Assembly (NCBI RefSeq): GCF_016595275.2
Contig: NZ_JAENIQ020000003.1
Location: 1-64,000 of the forward strand
Length of the DNA stretch: 64,000 nt
Origin: Corynebacterium pygosceleis
Lineage (GTDB): Bacteria; Actinomycetota; Actinomycetes; Mycobacteriales; Mycobacteriaceae
Direction: 5' to 3'
The notes beneath the pieces are model-generated. The model did not search any database. It was not told the DNA's origin and saw only the letters and a list, made by a program, of their open reading frames with translations. A program made the position numbers and the translations under genes. Below are positions 42,463 through 51,067 of this stretch, piece after piece; the stretch's first letter is position 1; every line of letters starts with the position of its first letter.

Positions 42463-45400
42463 ATGCCGACGTCCACACTCGACCGCTTCCGACCGGAGGT
42501 CAGGACCTGGTTCACGGACGTCTTCGCCCGACCCACCGCCGTACAGGAACAGGCGTGGGCCGAGATCTCCACCGGCGGACACGCGCTCGTCGTCGCCCCC
42601 ACCGGCTCCGGCAAGACCCTCGCGGCGTTCCTCTGGGCCCTGAACTCGCTCACCGCACGCCCCGGGCAGACCCGGCTGCCCGCCCCGGAAGGCGCCGAGC
42701 CGGCGCCCGCATCCACCGGCACCGACGGCGCCGGGGTGAAGGTCCTCTACATCTCCCCGCTCAAGGCACTCGGCGTCGACGTGGAGAACAACCTCCGCGC
42801 CCCGTTGACCGGGATCGCCCGTGCCGCCGACCGCCTCGGCGTCGCGGCGCCGGACATCACCGTCGGCGTCCGCTCCGGGGACACCCCGGCGAAGGAACGG
42901 GCCCGCCAGCAGCGCAACCCGCCGGACATCCTCATCACCACACCCGAATCGCTCTACCTCATGCTCACCTCGAAGGCGGCGGGCACACTCGCCGGCGTGC
43001 GCACCGTCATCATCGACGAGATCCACGCCCTCGCGGGCACGAAACGCGGTGTGCACCTCACGCTGTCCCTCGAACGCCTGGAACTGCTCACCGAGCGGCC
43101 GGTGCAGCGCATCGGACTCTCGGCCACCGTCCGGCCCCTCGAACGGGTCGCCGCGTTCCTCGGCGGAACCGACCGCGACGTCGCGATCATCGCGCCGGGC
43201 AGCGAGAAACGGTGGGAACTCGACGTCCACGTCCCCGTCCCCGACATGTCCGACCTGCCCACCCCGGAACACTCCTCCACCATCGGCGGCGCCGTCGTCG
43301 ACGATCCCCTCGGTCTGACCGCGTCGCTGGACGGAACCGGTGGGCCCGCGGCGTCGACAGGTGCTCCGCGGGAATCGGCGTTGCCCACCGCGGGCTCCAT
43401 CTGGCCGTTCATCGAGACCGAGCTCCACGAGGAGATCACCCGGGCGCGTTCCACCCTCGTCTTCGTCAATTCACGCCGCACCGCAGAGCGACTGACCAGC
43501 AGACTCAACGAGATCCACGCCGAGAAACACGACCCGGGTGCGCTCTCCGCACCGACCCGGAGGCCACCGGCGCAGCTGATGAAATCCGTCGACGTCGCCG
43601 GGAGGGCCGACACGATCCTCGCCCGCGCCCACCACGGGTCGGTGAGCAAGGAGGAACGCGCCCGCATCGAGGAGCAGCTCAAGTCCGGCGAGCTCACCTG
43701 CGTGGTGGCCACCTCGTCCCTGGAACTCGGCATCGACATGGGCGCCGTCGACCTCGTCATCCAGGTGGCCTCGCCGCCGTCGGTCGCCGCCGGACTGCAG
43801 CGCGTCGGCCGCGCCGGACACACCGTCGGCGCGGTCTCCAGGGGTTCGTTCTACCCGCAGCACCGTTCCGATCTCGTCCAGAGCGCGGTCACGGTCGAAC
43901 GGATGCGGGCCGGGGCGATCGAGGAACTGACCGTCCCCCGTAACCCCCTCGACGTGCTGACCCAGCAGACCGTCGCCACCGTCGCAGCCCGCGACATCCA
44001 CGTCGCCGAGTGGTACGGGGCCGTCCGCCGGGCCCACCCGTACGCCACCCTCGCGCGCGAGGTGTTCGACGCCGTCATCGACCTGGCCTCCGGCGTGTAC
44101 CCGTCCACCGACTTCGCGGAACTGCGGCCCCGCGTCGTCTACGACCGGGTCACGGGAATGCTCACCACCCGGCCCGGAGCCCAGCGCGTGGCCGTCACCT
44201 CCGGCGGCACCATTCCGGACCGGGGCATGTTCGGCGTGTTCCTCGCGGGTGCCACCGGTGAGAACGGAGGGGCACCCCGCCGGGTCGGTGACCTCGACGA
44301 GGAGATGGTCTACGAGACCCGGGTGGGCGACGTGTTCACCCTCGGGGCGTCGAGCTGGCGGGTCGAGGAGATCACCCGCGACCGGGTCATCGTCACCCCG
44401 GCCCCCGGGCACACCGGCAGACTGCCGTTCTGGAACGGGGACCAGGCGGGCCGTCCCGCCGAACTCGGAGCCGCACTCGGGGCGTTCCGCCGCGAGGTCG
44501 CCGCCGACCCGGCACGCGCGGCGGGGCTCGGCCTGGACACCTGGGCGCACGACAATCTCACGCGCTATCTCGCGGAGCAGGCCGACGCCACCGGAATCGT
44601 CCCGGACGAGAGGACGCTGGTGCTGGAACGCTTCACCGACGAGCTGGGGGACTGGCGCATCATCCTGCACAGCCCCTACGGGCGTGGGGTGAACGCGGCG
44701 TGGGCGCTCGCCGTCGGAGCACGGATCGCGGAGAACACCGGCATGGACGCCCAGGCGGTCGCGGGTGACGACGGCATCGTCCTCCGCCTGCCCGACATGG
44801 ACGGTGAACCCGGCGCCGACCTGTTCACCTTCGACGCCGACGACATCGAGGACCTGGTCACCCGGGAGGTCGGCAACTCGGCGTTGTTCGCCTCCCGGTT
44901 CCGGGAGTGCGCGGCCCGCGCGCTGCTCCTGCCGCGCCGCACCCCCGGCAAACGGGCGCCGCTGTGGCAGCAGCGCCAGCGCTCCGCGCAGCTCCTCGAC
45001 GTCGCCCGGAAATACCCGTCGTTCCCCGTCATCCTGGAGACGGTGCGCGAGTGCCTCCAGGACGTCTACGACCTCCCGGCGCTGAAGCAGCTGTGCGCCG
45101 ATCTCGGTGCACGTCGCGTCCGCATCGCGGAGATCACCACCGACCAACCCAGCCCCTTCGCCTCCTCGCTGCTGTTCAACTACACCGGTGCGTTCATGTA
45201 TGAGGGCGACACCCCGCTCGCGGAGAAACGTGCGGCGGCCCTCGCCCTCGACCCCGCGCTCCTGGCGAAACTGCTCGGAACCGTGGAACTCAGGGAACTC
45301 CTCGACGCCGGGGTCATCACCGAGGTCCACGCCCAGCTGCAGCGCACCGCCGACGGCCGGAAGGCCCGAGGTCCGGAGGAACTCGCCGACGTGCTGCGCA

Positions 45401-47385
45401 TCATCGGCCCCGTCCCCGTCACCGGTGTCCACGAACACTGCACCTTCGGTGAGCCCGGCACCGTCGTCGACCTCGCCCTCGACCACCTCCGCGACCGGGT
45501 CATGCTCGTGCGCATCGCCGGAACCGAGCACCTGGCGCAGTCCCTCGACGCCCCGCTGCTCCGCGACGCCCTCGGCGTGCCGGTACCCGCCGGCGTTGCG
45601 GCGCAACCGGCCACCGTCACCGACGCACTGGCCCAGCTCGTGAACCGCTTCGCCCGAACCCGCGGCCCGTTCACCCTCGGGGACCTGGCGGAGACCTTCG
45701 GGCTCGCGCCCGCCGCCGCGCACACCGCGCTCCGCCAGGCCGTCACCGACGGAACCGTCATCGAGGGGCACTACCGTGCCGGGGTCGAGGGGCCCGAGTA
45801 CTGCGCCGTCGAGGTCCTGCGCACCATCCGCGGCAGATCACTGGCGCTCGCCCGTTCCCAGGCCGAGCCCGTCAGCGGTTCGACCTTCGCGCGTTTCCTC
45901 ACCGACTGGCACCAGATCGCCGGCGTCGGTCGTCGCCCGGTACTGCGCGGTGCGGACGGCGTGTACACGGTCATCGAACAGCTCGCCGGTGTCCGCCTGC
46001 CCGCGAGTGCCTGGGAGACCCTCGTCCTGCCGGCCCGCGTCGGTGACTACACCCCGCGCCTGCTCGACGAGCTGACCGCCACCGGAGAGGTGCTCATCCT
46101 GGGCGCGGGCTCCGCCGGTACCCGGGACCCGTGGATCATGCTGCTGCCCACCGACTACGCCGCACAGCTCGCCCCGCGGACCGACCCGCCCACGCTCACC
46201 GGACTGCAGGAGGCGGTGCTCACCGTGCTGCGCCGCGGCGGCGGTTTCCACTTCGCCGAGCTGCTCGGGGAAGTGTCCACCCTCGTGCAGGACGACCTCG
46301 ACATCGCCGTGCCACGTACGGTCGAGGCCCGCGATCTGGCGGACGCCCTCCGGGAACTCGTCGAACTGGGACTGGTCAGCCCGGACAGCTTCGCACCGCT
46401 GCGGGCCCGCCTCGCGGGAACGACCTCCGGCGCCACGGCGCACCGGGCGAAACGCAGACCCGCCCGCAACCGCCTGCGCATGGGACGCACCCGCTTCGCA
46501 CAGGCCGAACGGGCGAACACGACGGCGGTCTCCGTCCCGCCGGACATGGTGGGCCGGTGGGCCGCCGCCGTGACCCCGGCCACCGACCCGACGACCCGCT
46601 CCGTCGCGCACGGCGAGGCGTGGCTGGACCGGTACGGCGTGGTCACCCGGGGCAGTGTCGTCGCCGAGGACGTCACCGGCGGGTTCGCGCTCGCCTACAA
46701 GGTACTGTCCTCCTTCGAGGAGACCGGCAGGGCGATGCGCGGCTACGTCATCGACGGCCTCGGCGCCGCACAGTTCTCCACCACCGCCGTCATCGACCGG
46801 CTCCGGGGACTGGCCGACACCCCGGACGTCGAGGGCTGGCCGTCGGGCACCACCGATCCGGACGTGGTCCTGCTCGCCGCCGCTGATCCGGCGAACCCCT
46901 ACGGAGCCGCTCTACCGTGGCCCGACTGCCCGGGGGCGCGACCGACCCGTGGCGCCGGTGCCGTGGTGATCCTGGCCGACGGACTGCCGCTGGCGTACCT
47001 CACCCGGGGAGGCCGCAGCCTCACCCTGTTCACCGGAATCTGCCCCGTCGGGGAGTCGGAGATGGTGGCCCTCGTGGTCGCCGCCCTGGTGGACGCGGTC
47101 GCGACGGGGCGGATGGCCCGGTTCACCGTGGAGAAGATCGGCGGGGAACCGGCCCTCGAATCGCCGCTGGTCGGGGACTTCCGCTCGGCGGGTGCCGCGA
47201 TCACCCCGAAGGGACTGCGGCTGGCCGGAACCACCGGCACCGTCATGCCCCGGGTGGCACGTACCCGACGGGGACGGTCACTGTCCGAGGCCGCGGCCGA
47301 TGCCGACACCGCCGACATCGACCTCACCTTCGACGACCCACCGCCCGGCGGCGGGTTCCGCAGGCCGAGGCAGCCGGGGCGGTGA
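42463..47385 (+). CDS. lhr: Lhr-type DNA/RNA helicase (large helicase-related protein)
   Basis: A 1640-aa superfamily 2 helicase, full length for actinobacterial Lhr. The core (1-850) has the Q-motif region FARPTAVQEQAWAEI, Walker A APTGSGKT near 50, DEIH near 187, LVFVNSRRTAERL near 330, and QRVGRAGH near 450, followed by the winged-helix and Lhr-specific beta-barrel domains. The C-terminal 800 residues form the long extension with tandem winged helices. It is a 3'-5' translocase tied to DNA repair. The nearby nei gene supports that. Confidence 0.95.
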   Translation: MPTSTLDRFRPEVRTWFTDVFARPTAVQEQAWAEISTGGHALVVAPTGSGKTLAAFLWALNSLTARPGQTRLPAPEGAEPAPASTGTDGAGVKVLYISPLKALGVDVENNLRAPLTGIARAADRLGVAAPDITVGVRSGDTPAKERARQQRNPPDILITTPESLYLMLTSKAAGTLAGVRTVIIDEIHALAGTKRGVHLTLSLERLELLTERPVQRIGLSATVRPLERVAAFLGGTDRDVAIIAPGSEKRWELDVHVPVPDMSDLPTPEHSSTIGGAVVDDPLGLTASLDGTGGPAASTGAPRESALPTAGSIWPFIETELHEEITRARSTLVFVNSRRTAERLTSRLNEIHAEKHDPGALSAPTRRPPAQLMKSVDVAGRADTILARAHHGSVSKEERARIEEQLKSGELTCVVATSSLELGIDMGAVDLVIQVASPPSVAAGLQRVGRAGHTVGAVSRGSFYPQHRSDLVQSAVTVERMRAGAIEELTVPRNPLDVLTQQTVATVAARDIHVAEWYGAVRRAHPYATLAREVFDAVIDLASGVYPSTDFAELRPRVVYDRVTGMLTTRPGAQRVAVTSGGTIPDRGMFGVFLAGATGENGGAPRRVGDLDEEMVYETRVGDVFTLGASSWRVEEITRDRVIVTPAPGHTGRLPFWNGDQAGRPAELGAALGAFRREVAADPARAAGLGLDTWAHDNLTRYLAEQADATGIVPDERTLVLERFTDELGDWRIILHSPYGRGVNAAWALAVGARIAENTGMDAQAVAGDDGIVLRLPDMDGEPGADLFTFDADDIEDLVTREVGNSALFASRFRECAARALLLPRRTPGKRAPLWQQRQRSAQLLDVARKYPSFPVILETVRECLQDVYDLPALKQLCADLGARRVRIAEITTDQPSPFASSLLFNYTGAFMYEGDTPLAEKRAAALALDPALLAKLLGTVELRELLDAGVITEVHAQLQRTADGRKARGPEELADVLRIIGPVPVTGVHEHCTFGEPGTVVDLALDHLRDRVMLVRIAGTEHLAQSLDAPLLRDALGVPVPAGVAAQPATVTDALAQLVNRFARTRGPFTLGDLAETFGLAPAAAHTALRQAVTDGTVIEGHYRAGVEGPEYCAVEVLRTIRGRSLALARSQAEPVSGSTFARFLTDWHQIAGVGRRPVLRGADGVYTVIEQLAGVRLPASAWETLVLPARVGDYTPRLLDELTATGEVLILGAGSAGTRDPWIMLLPTDYAAQLAPRTDPPTLTGLQEAVLTVLRRGGGFHFAELLGEVSTLVQDDLDIAVPRTVEARDLADALRELVELGLVSPDSFAPLRARLAGTTSGATAHRAKRRPARNRLRMGRTRFAQAERANTTAVSVPPDMVGRWAAAVTPATDPTTRSVAHGEAWLDRYGVVTRGSVVAEDVTGGFALAYKVLSSFEETGRAMRGYVIDGLGAAQFSTTAVIDRLRGLADTPDVEGWPSGTTDPDVVLLAAADPANPYGAALPWPDCPGARPTRGAGAVVILADGLPLAYLTRGGRSLTLFTGICPVGESEMVALVVAALVDAVATGRMARFTVEKIGGEPALESPLVGDFRSAGAAITPKGLRLAGTTGTVMPRVARTRRGRSLSEAAADADTADIDLTFDDPPPGGGFRRPRQPGR

Positions 47386-47418
47386 GGGATCCGGGTTCCG
47401 GACGCACGGGGAAGGGGG

Positions 47419-47625
47419 TCAGTGCGGTGCCGGCGCAGTTCGGCCGGGGACCTGCGATCGCCTCTTCCGGTGATCGCGGAAGATGAGATAGGCGAACACC
47501 GCACTGAACAGCAGGGCGAAGATGCTTTTCGCCGCGGAATTCATGTCCCAGTCCTGCAGCACACCGAGAAAGACGAAGAAGATCGCGGCTGTTCCGGTGA
47601 GCGCGACGACTGTCCTGAGGATCAT
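47419..47625 (-). CDS. Small two-helix membrane protein, 68 aa
   Basis: A 68-aa protein: MILRTVVALTGTAAIFFVFLG forms helix 1, AAKSIFALLFSAVFAYLIF forms helix 2, then a basic tail ending GRTAPAPH. A GGGGAG ribosome site at proper spacing supports the ATG at 47625. The start overlaps a stop in another frame (ATGA), which may be a relic of a longer upstream gene. It is convergent with lhr. Function unknown. Confidence 0.55.
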   Translation of the reverse strand: MILRTVVALTGTAAIFFVFLGVLQDWDMNSAAKSIFALLFSAVFAYLIFRDHRKRRSQVPGRTAPAPH

Positions 47626-47653
47626 TCCGGTTCTCCCCTCACCGCGTCCGTGG

Positions 47654-47860
47654 TTATCGTGATCCGCCCGTGGAAGCCGACGGATGTGCCGCCGAGAATA
47701 ACATTGTTCGTGGATGTGTGGGTTCCCGGCTCGTGGAGCAGAGTGAACCCGGTTCCGACGCCAATTCCCGGATCGCGGCGACCAACCGGCGGGCGGCGCT
47801 TCCGTCGAGTTTGCGCAGGGCTTTCGCCACTGATGGTACGTAACTGATCGTATGGGGCAT
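47654..47860 (-). pseudogene. Truncated RelE-type toxin remnant
   Basis: The first 36 residues (MPHTISYVPSVAKALRKLDG, then SAARRLVAAIRELAS) are a good RelE/ParE-family N-terminus. After that the frame becomes Ser/Thr/Pro-rich junk and stops at 68 aa. The family's catalytic C-terminal segment (the RVGDYRVIYE-type strand) is absent from all three frames here, so the loss is by deletion or replacement, not a single frameshift. It starts 9 nt after the antitoxin stop, the normal arrangement. It should be inactive. Confidence 0.7.
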
Positions 47861-47869
47861 GAGTCCGGA

Positions 47870-48106
47870 TCAGAGCCCGAGTTCGCGTTCAAGTTCCTCC
47901 TGGGACACTCGTCCGGTTTCCTTCCGTGCCTCGTCTGCGGCGGGGATGTCCGCCAGATCTTCCATCGCCTTCACCGCGCGGTCGAAGAACTCGGGCGAGA
48001 CGAGGACTGCCCGGCGTCCGGCACCTCGGGAAGTGATCTCCACCGGCTCGCTCTGCGCGGTGGCGATGTAGTCACTCTGGCGATTGCGGAGCTGGGACAG
48101 CGTCAC
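47870..48106 (-). CDS. Phd/YefM-type antitoxin
   Basis: A 78-aa protein that begins VTLSQLRNRQSDYIATAQSE and continues PVEITSRGAGRRAVLVSPEFFDRAVKAMEDL, the Phd/YefM DNA-binding fold, then a short acidic toxin-binding tail (EELERELGL). It would normally neutralise the RelE toxin encoded just downstream, which is now broken. I use GTG 48106. The frame is open upstream and a few more residues are possible. The 26-bp palindrome upstream is a likely autoregulatory operator. Confidence 0.78.
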   Translation of the reverse strand: MTLSQLRNRQSDYIATAQSEPVEITSRGAGRRAVLVSPEFFDRAVKAMEDLADIPAADEARKETGRVSQEELERELGL

Positions 48107-48516
48107 GGATGCCGTGGCCGCAGTGTGCAACCTGTACAAGTTGCACACAATGATGCTGGGTTGTTCCGGACGGATACGTGCCAGCACGATCGTCGTGTTG
48201 CACAGGTTATTTTCGGCGCGGTGCCGGTATCGAAGCCGGTCGATGTCACGGGAGGATCTGAGGAGGACGCATAATCGACATCGTCGATACGTTGTGGCGA
48301 ACGGGTGCACCGCCCGAAAGATGATCGTGGCACTCCGGTGGTGACACCGCAGGTTTTGAAGGAGAGGACTCAGGCCTTGTCCGACCTGACCGGCACAGGG
48401 GTCGGTGCCGGGGCCCACAGCTGGTGATCGCTTGATGAAGGGTATCCGTGTTCACTGCGTTCGACGATCAGCCGCCCCGGTTGATCAGGCAATCCCGCAA
48501 CCCTGAAAGGAGCCCC
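48107..48516. other. 410-bp region between antitoxin and nei
   Basis: There is no supported gene. It contains the 26-bp palindrome (48123-48148), a further GTTGCACA half-site at 48197-48204, and a 6-bp inverted repeat ATCGAC-ATC-GTCGAT at 48274-48288. It is lower in GC than its surroundings in places, fitting an acquired segment. Confidence 0.45.
48123..48148. promoter_or_regulatory. 26-bp palindromic operator of the TA locus
   Basis: The arms GTGTGCAAC (48123-48131) and GTTGCACAC (48140-48148) are perfect inverse repeats around C-TGTACA-A. It lies 17 nt upstream of the antitoxin start codon. Phd-type antitoxins repress their own promoters through such sites. Confidence 0.65.
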
Positions 48517-49365
48517 GTGCCCGAGGGTGATTCCGTCCACCAGCTGTCCGCGCGGATGCAGTTCATGTGCGGACGCGAGGTGACCTCGACGTCGATACGC
48601 GTGCCCCGGTACGCCACCGTCTCCTTCACCGGGGAGAGCGTGGGCGCGGTGTGGCCGCTCGGCAAGCACCTGTTCATGTCCTTCGGCGACCGGATCCTGC
48701 ACACCCACCTGAAGATGGAGGGCACCTGGTCCGTGCACCGGAGGGGGACCCGGTGGCGGAAACCCGGGCACGCGGCGCGGGTGGTTCTTCAGCTCGGTGA
48801 CGGCCCCGGCCGTGTGCCGATCGAGGTCGTCGGCTTCGACCTGGGGCTCGTGCGGGTGTTCCCCGCATCCGGGTACCGGGAGCGGATGGGGTATCTCGGC
48901 CCGGACGTGCTCTACGACGACTGGGTTGAATGGGGGCGGGACGAGGCGCGGCGCCGCATTCTGGCCCGCCCGGACCGGGCCATCGGCGCCGCGCTGCTCG
49001 ACCAGAGGAATCTGGCGGGTGTGGGTAACGAGTACCGCGCGGAGATCTGTTTCCTGTGCGGTGTCCACCCCGCGACGCCTGTTTCGGAGGTGGACGTGGA
49101 CCGGGTCCTCGATGTGACCCGCCGGCTGATGTGGGCGAACCGCGCTGAACCGGTGCGGGTCACCACAGGTGTGAAACGTGCGGGGGAGACGACCTACGTC
49201 TTCGGACGAAACCACCGCCCGTGCCGCAGGTGCGGAACCCTGATCGAGCAGAGTTCCCTCGGTGGCGTCGACGGGGGCGGGGACGACGGCGAGCTGGAGC
49301 GGGTCATCTGGTGGTGTTCCCACTGCCAGCCGGTGTCGGGCGGTGTGGCCGGGAACGGTCGGTGA
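48517..49365 (+). CDS. nei: Endonuclease VIII-like DNA glycosylase
   Basis: A 282-aa Fpg/Nei family enzyme that removes oxidised bases and nicks the strand. The start GTG gives fMet-Pro-Glu-Gly (VPEGDSVHQL), with Pro2 and Glu3 catalytic. PLGKHLFMSF carries the conserved Lys. DQRNLAGVGNEYRAEICF is the H2TH motif, and the C-terminal zinc finger has CRRC and CSHC. A GAAAGGAG site 4 nt upstream fixes the start. lhr and nei are direct neighbours in M. tuberculosis (from memory). Here a TA relic lies between. Confidence 0.93.
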   Translation: MPEGDSVHQLSARMQFMCGREVTSTSIRVPRYATVSFTGESVGAVWPLGKHLFMSFGDRILHTHLKMEGTWSVHRRGTRWRKPGHAARVVLQLGDGPGRVPIEVVGFDLGLVRVFPASGYRERMGYLGPDVLYDDWVEWGRDEARRRILARPDRAIGAALLDQRNLAGVGNEYRAEICFLCGVHPATPVSEVDVDRVLDVTRRLMWANRAEPVRVTTGVKRAGETTYVFGRNHRPCRRCGTLIEQSSLGGVDGGGDDGELERVIWWCSHCQPVSGGVAGNGR

Positions 49366-49415
49366 TCCGTGTCGTACTCGGGGGCGAAGCACAGGAAACG
49401 CCCGGAAAGTGGCCA

Positions 49416-49427
49416 TAGAATGGGGGC
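49416..49427 (+). promoter_or_regulatory. -10 box placed for a leaderless start
   Basis: TAGAAT (49416-49421) lies 6 nt before the ATG at 49428. Confidence 0.5.
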
Positions 49428-49841
49428 ATGAAGCTCCTCCTGAACATCATCTGGTTCGTATTCGGCGGTGTGTGGCTGGCTCTGGCCTACGTGATCTTCG
49501 GGGTCGTGGCGTGCCTCTTCATCGTCACCATTCCCGCGGGCGTCGCCTCCTTCCGGATGGCCAACTACGCCCTGTGGCCGTTCGGTCGCTCGGTCATCGT
49601 CCCGGACACCGGCATCGGTGGGCTCAGCGCCGTCAGCAACGTGATCTGGTTCGTCGTCGCCGGTTTCTGGTTGGCTCTCGGGCACCTGACCACGGCGGTG
49701 ACCCAGGCGGTGACCATCATCGGTATCCCGCTCGCGCTGGCGAACCTCAAGATGATCCCGGTGACCTGTTTCCCCTTCGGTAAGCAGATCGTCGACAACA
49801 ACCGGATCCCGGTCGGGTATCACCCGATGGTGCGGATGTGA
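49428..49841 (+). CDS. YccF-domain membrane protein
   Basis: A 137-aa inner-membrane protein with two YccF repeats, each reading N-x-I-W-F-V-x-G-x-W-L-A-L (residues 6-18 and 70-82) followed by TIPAGVASFRMANYALWPFG or IIGIPLALANLKMIPVTCFPFG. About four helices are expected. Function unknown in the family. It stands between nei and the TetR gene with its own promoter. Confidence 0.88.
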   Translation: MKLLLNIIWFVFGGVWLALAYVIFGVVACLFIVTIPAGVASFRMANYALWPFGRSVIVPDTGIGGLSAVSNVIWFVVAGFWLALGHLTTAVTQAVTIIGIPLALANLKMIPVTCFPFGKQIVDNNRIPVGYHPMVRM

Positions 49842-49928
49842 CCCACTGACAGTGACGCGGGTGCCGTCCCGGCATCCCCGTCCCGGCCGCCGCTGGCGCC
49901 GGTGAGACTTGCCGAGGAGATGAGCACG

Positions 49929-50621
49929 GTGCGCAGTAATCCGGAGACCCGGGCGAAACTGGTTTCGGCGACCCGGGAGGTCATCGTCGCCCACGGTTTC
50001 GAGGGTTGCACCCTGGAACGTATCTGTCGGACCGCCGGCTTCACCCGGGGTGCGTTCTACTCCAATTTCGCGGACAAGGACGCACTGTTCACCCTGGTTG
50101 TCCGGGATGAGTACGCGCGGGTCATCGAGCTTCTCGACGCCGTGACCCGTGAGTGGGTCGCAGCGTTCCATCCCGGTGCGCGCCACACCTCGTGTTCGGA
50201 CGAGGTGGCGGCCGAGAAGCTCACCGATGCGCTGCTGCGGACCAGGGAGCGGTTGGGGCTGGACCGGGATTTCCTCGTCCTGCACAACGAACTTCTCGCC
50301 CGCGCCGCCCGGGAACCGGAGTGGGCGATGCAGTTCATGGAGATCAACCGCGATTTCGTCATGGGTGTCGGGCGGGCGCTGGAGCTGATGCTCGCGGAGG
50401 TCGACCGGGTCCCGGTCAAGCGCACCGAGGCGATCGCGCAGGCCGTCATCGGCATCACGATGCGCTACACGGGGGTGTCGGTGTGGCGGGACCGGCTGGA
50501 GAACGTCGAGGGGGAGCACCGTCGCCGGGGGACGATGCTGGAACTCGACGACATTCTCGATCTGCTGCTCACCCTGCTGATGGCTTCGTCGGCGCCCGCC
50601 GGTGGGCCGGCGTCGGAGTGA
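49929..50621 (+). CDS. TetR-family transcriptional regulator
   Basis: A 230-aa regulator. The N-terminal HTH is RAKLVSATREVIVAHGFEGCTLERICRTAGFTRGAFYSNFADKDALF (split here in description: helix 2-3 near 20-45). The C-terminal ligand domain is all-helical. I use GTG 49929 because GAGGAG sits at correct spacing. ATG 49920 or GTG 49902 would lengthen it by 3 or 9 residues. Its position before fas, with two palindromes between them, suggests that it controls fas, itself, or both. The ligand could be an acyl-CoA (inference). Confidence 0.88.
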   Translation: MRSNPETRAKLVSATREVIVAHGFEGCTLERICRTAGFTRGAFYSNFADKDALFTLVVRDEYARVIELLDAVTREWVAAFHPGARHTSCSDEVAAEKLTDALLRTRERLGLDRDFLVLHNELLARAAREPEWAMQFMEINRDFVMGVGRALELMLAEVDRVPVKRTEAIAQAVIGITMRYTGVSVWRDRLENVEGEHRRRGTMLELDDILDLLLTLLMASSAPAGGPASE

Positions 50622-50778
50622 TCCGGTCCGTACCGGGCCGGGTGTCTGTCATGTCCCGCTGGTGTCTGGGCGCTGCGGGGGCAACCGTTCCGGCGACAGT
50701 GCCGTGTGGTGCCCGTCCGGCACGGTACCGGATGCGGGAAAGAACACATCGACGGTTGCGGGCGGCGTGAGCGGCTGC

Positions 50779-50815
50779 GATACACGAATGTATCGCTTTG
50801 ATACAGAAATGTATT
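50779..50815. promoter_or_regulatory. Tandem 16-bp palindromes before fas
   Basis: GATACACGAATGTATC (50779-50794) is a perfect palindrome. GATACAGAAATGTATT (50800-50815) is the same site with one arm mismatch. Their starts are 21 bp apart, two helical turns, as for cooperative regulator binding. The neighbouring TetR protein is the obvious candidate. Confidence 0.7.
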
Positions 50816-50831
50816 CGACAGGCTAACCTAA
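50813..50831. promoter_or_regulatory. DtxR-box-like sequence at the fas promoter
   Basis: The right half CTAACCTAA (50823-50831) and centre G match the 19-bp DtxR consensus perfectly. The left half matches at only 4 of 9. It overlaps the likely -10. Confidence 0.3.
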
Positions 50832-51067
50832 CGCTCATACGCTCCGGGTGCAGGTTGATCCGTTCTCCGCCGGTCTCCCGGTTTCCCCGTGTCCCGGGGC
50901 AACCGTGGACACGGGGGAGGGGACCGGGTCGCCGAAGAACAGTCAGCACCGTCAATCCGAACACGACGGCAGGTGACCGTGACCGGCAGTTCTCCCCACA
51001 CCCCGGTGTCGGGGAGGGGAACGGCACGGCGTACCGCCGTCGATGTCTTTCCCGAGGAGTCCCACCA

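Larger units (their letters stand above)
50622..51067 (+). other. 446-bp fas upstream region
   Basis: No gene. It holds the tandem palindromes at 50779-50815, a -10-like TAACCT at 50824-50829, a DtxR-like half-palindrome at 50813-50831, and a leader of about 230 nt to the fas GTG. Confidence 0.6.

Noticed and set aside
44010..44261. Short frames inside lhr in other reading frames
   Set aside because: They are shadows of the 1640-aa helicase frame, whose motifs run without a break.
48246..48455. Possible small genes between the antitoxin and nei
   Set aside because: The frames are short, lack start signals, and look like random open frames.
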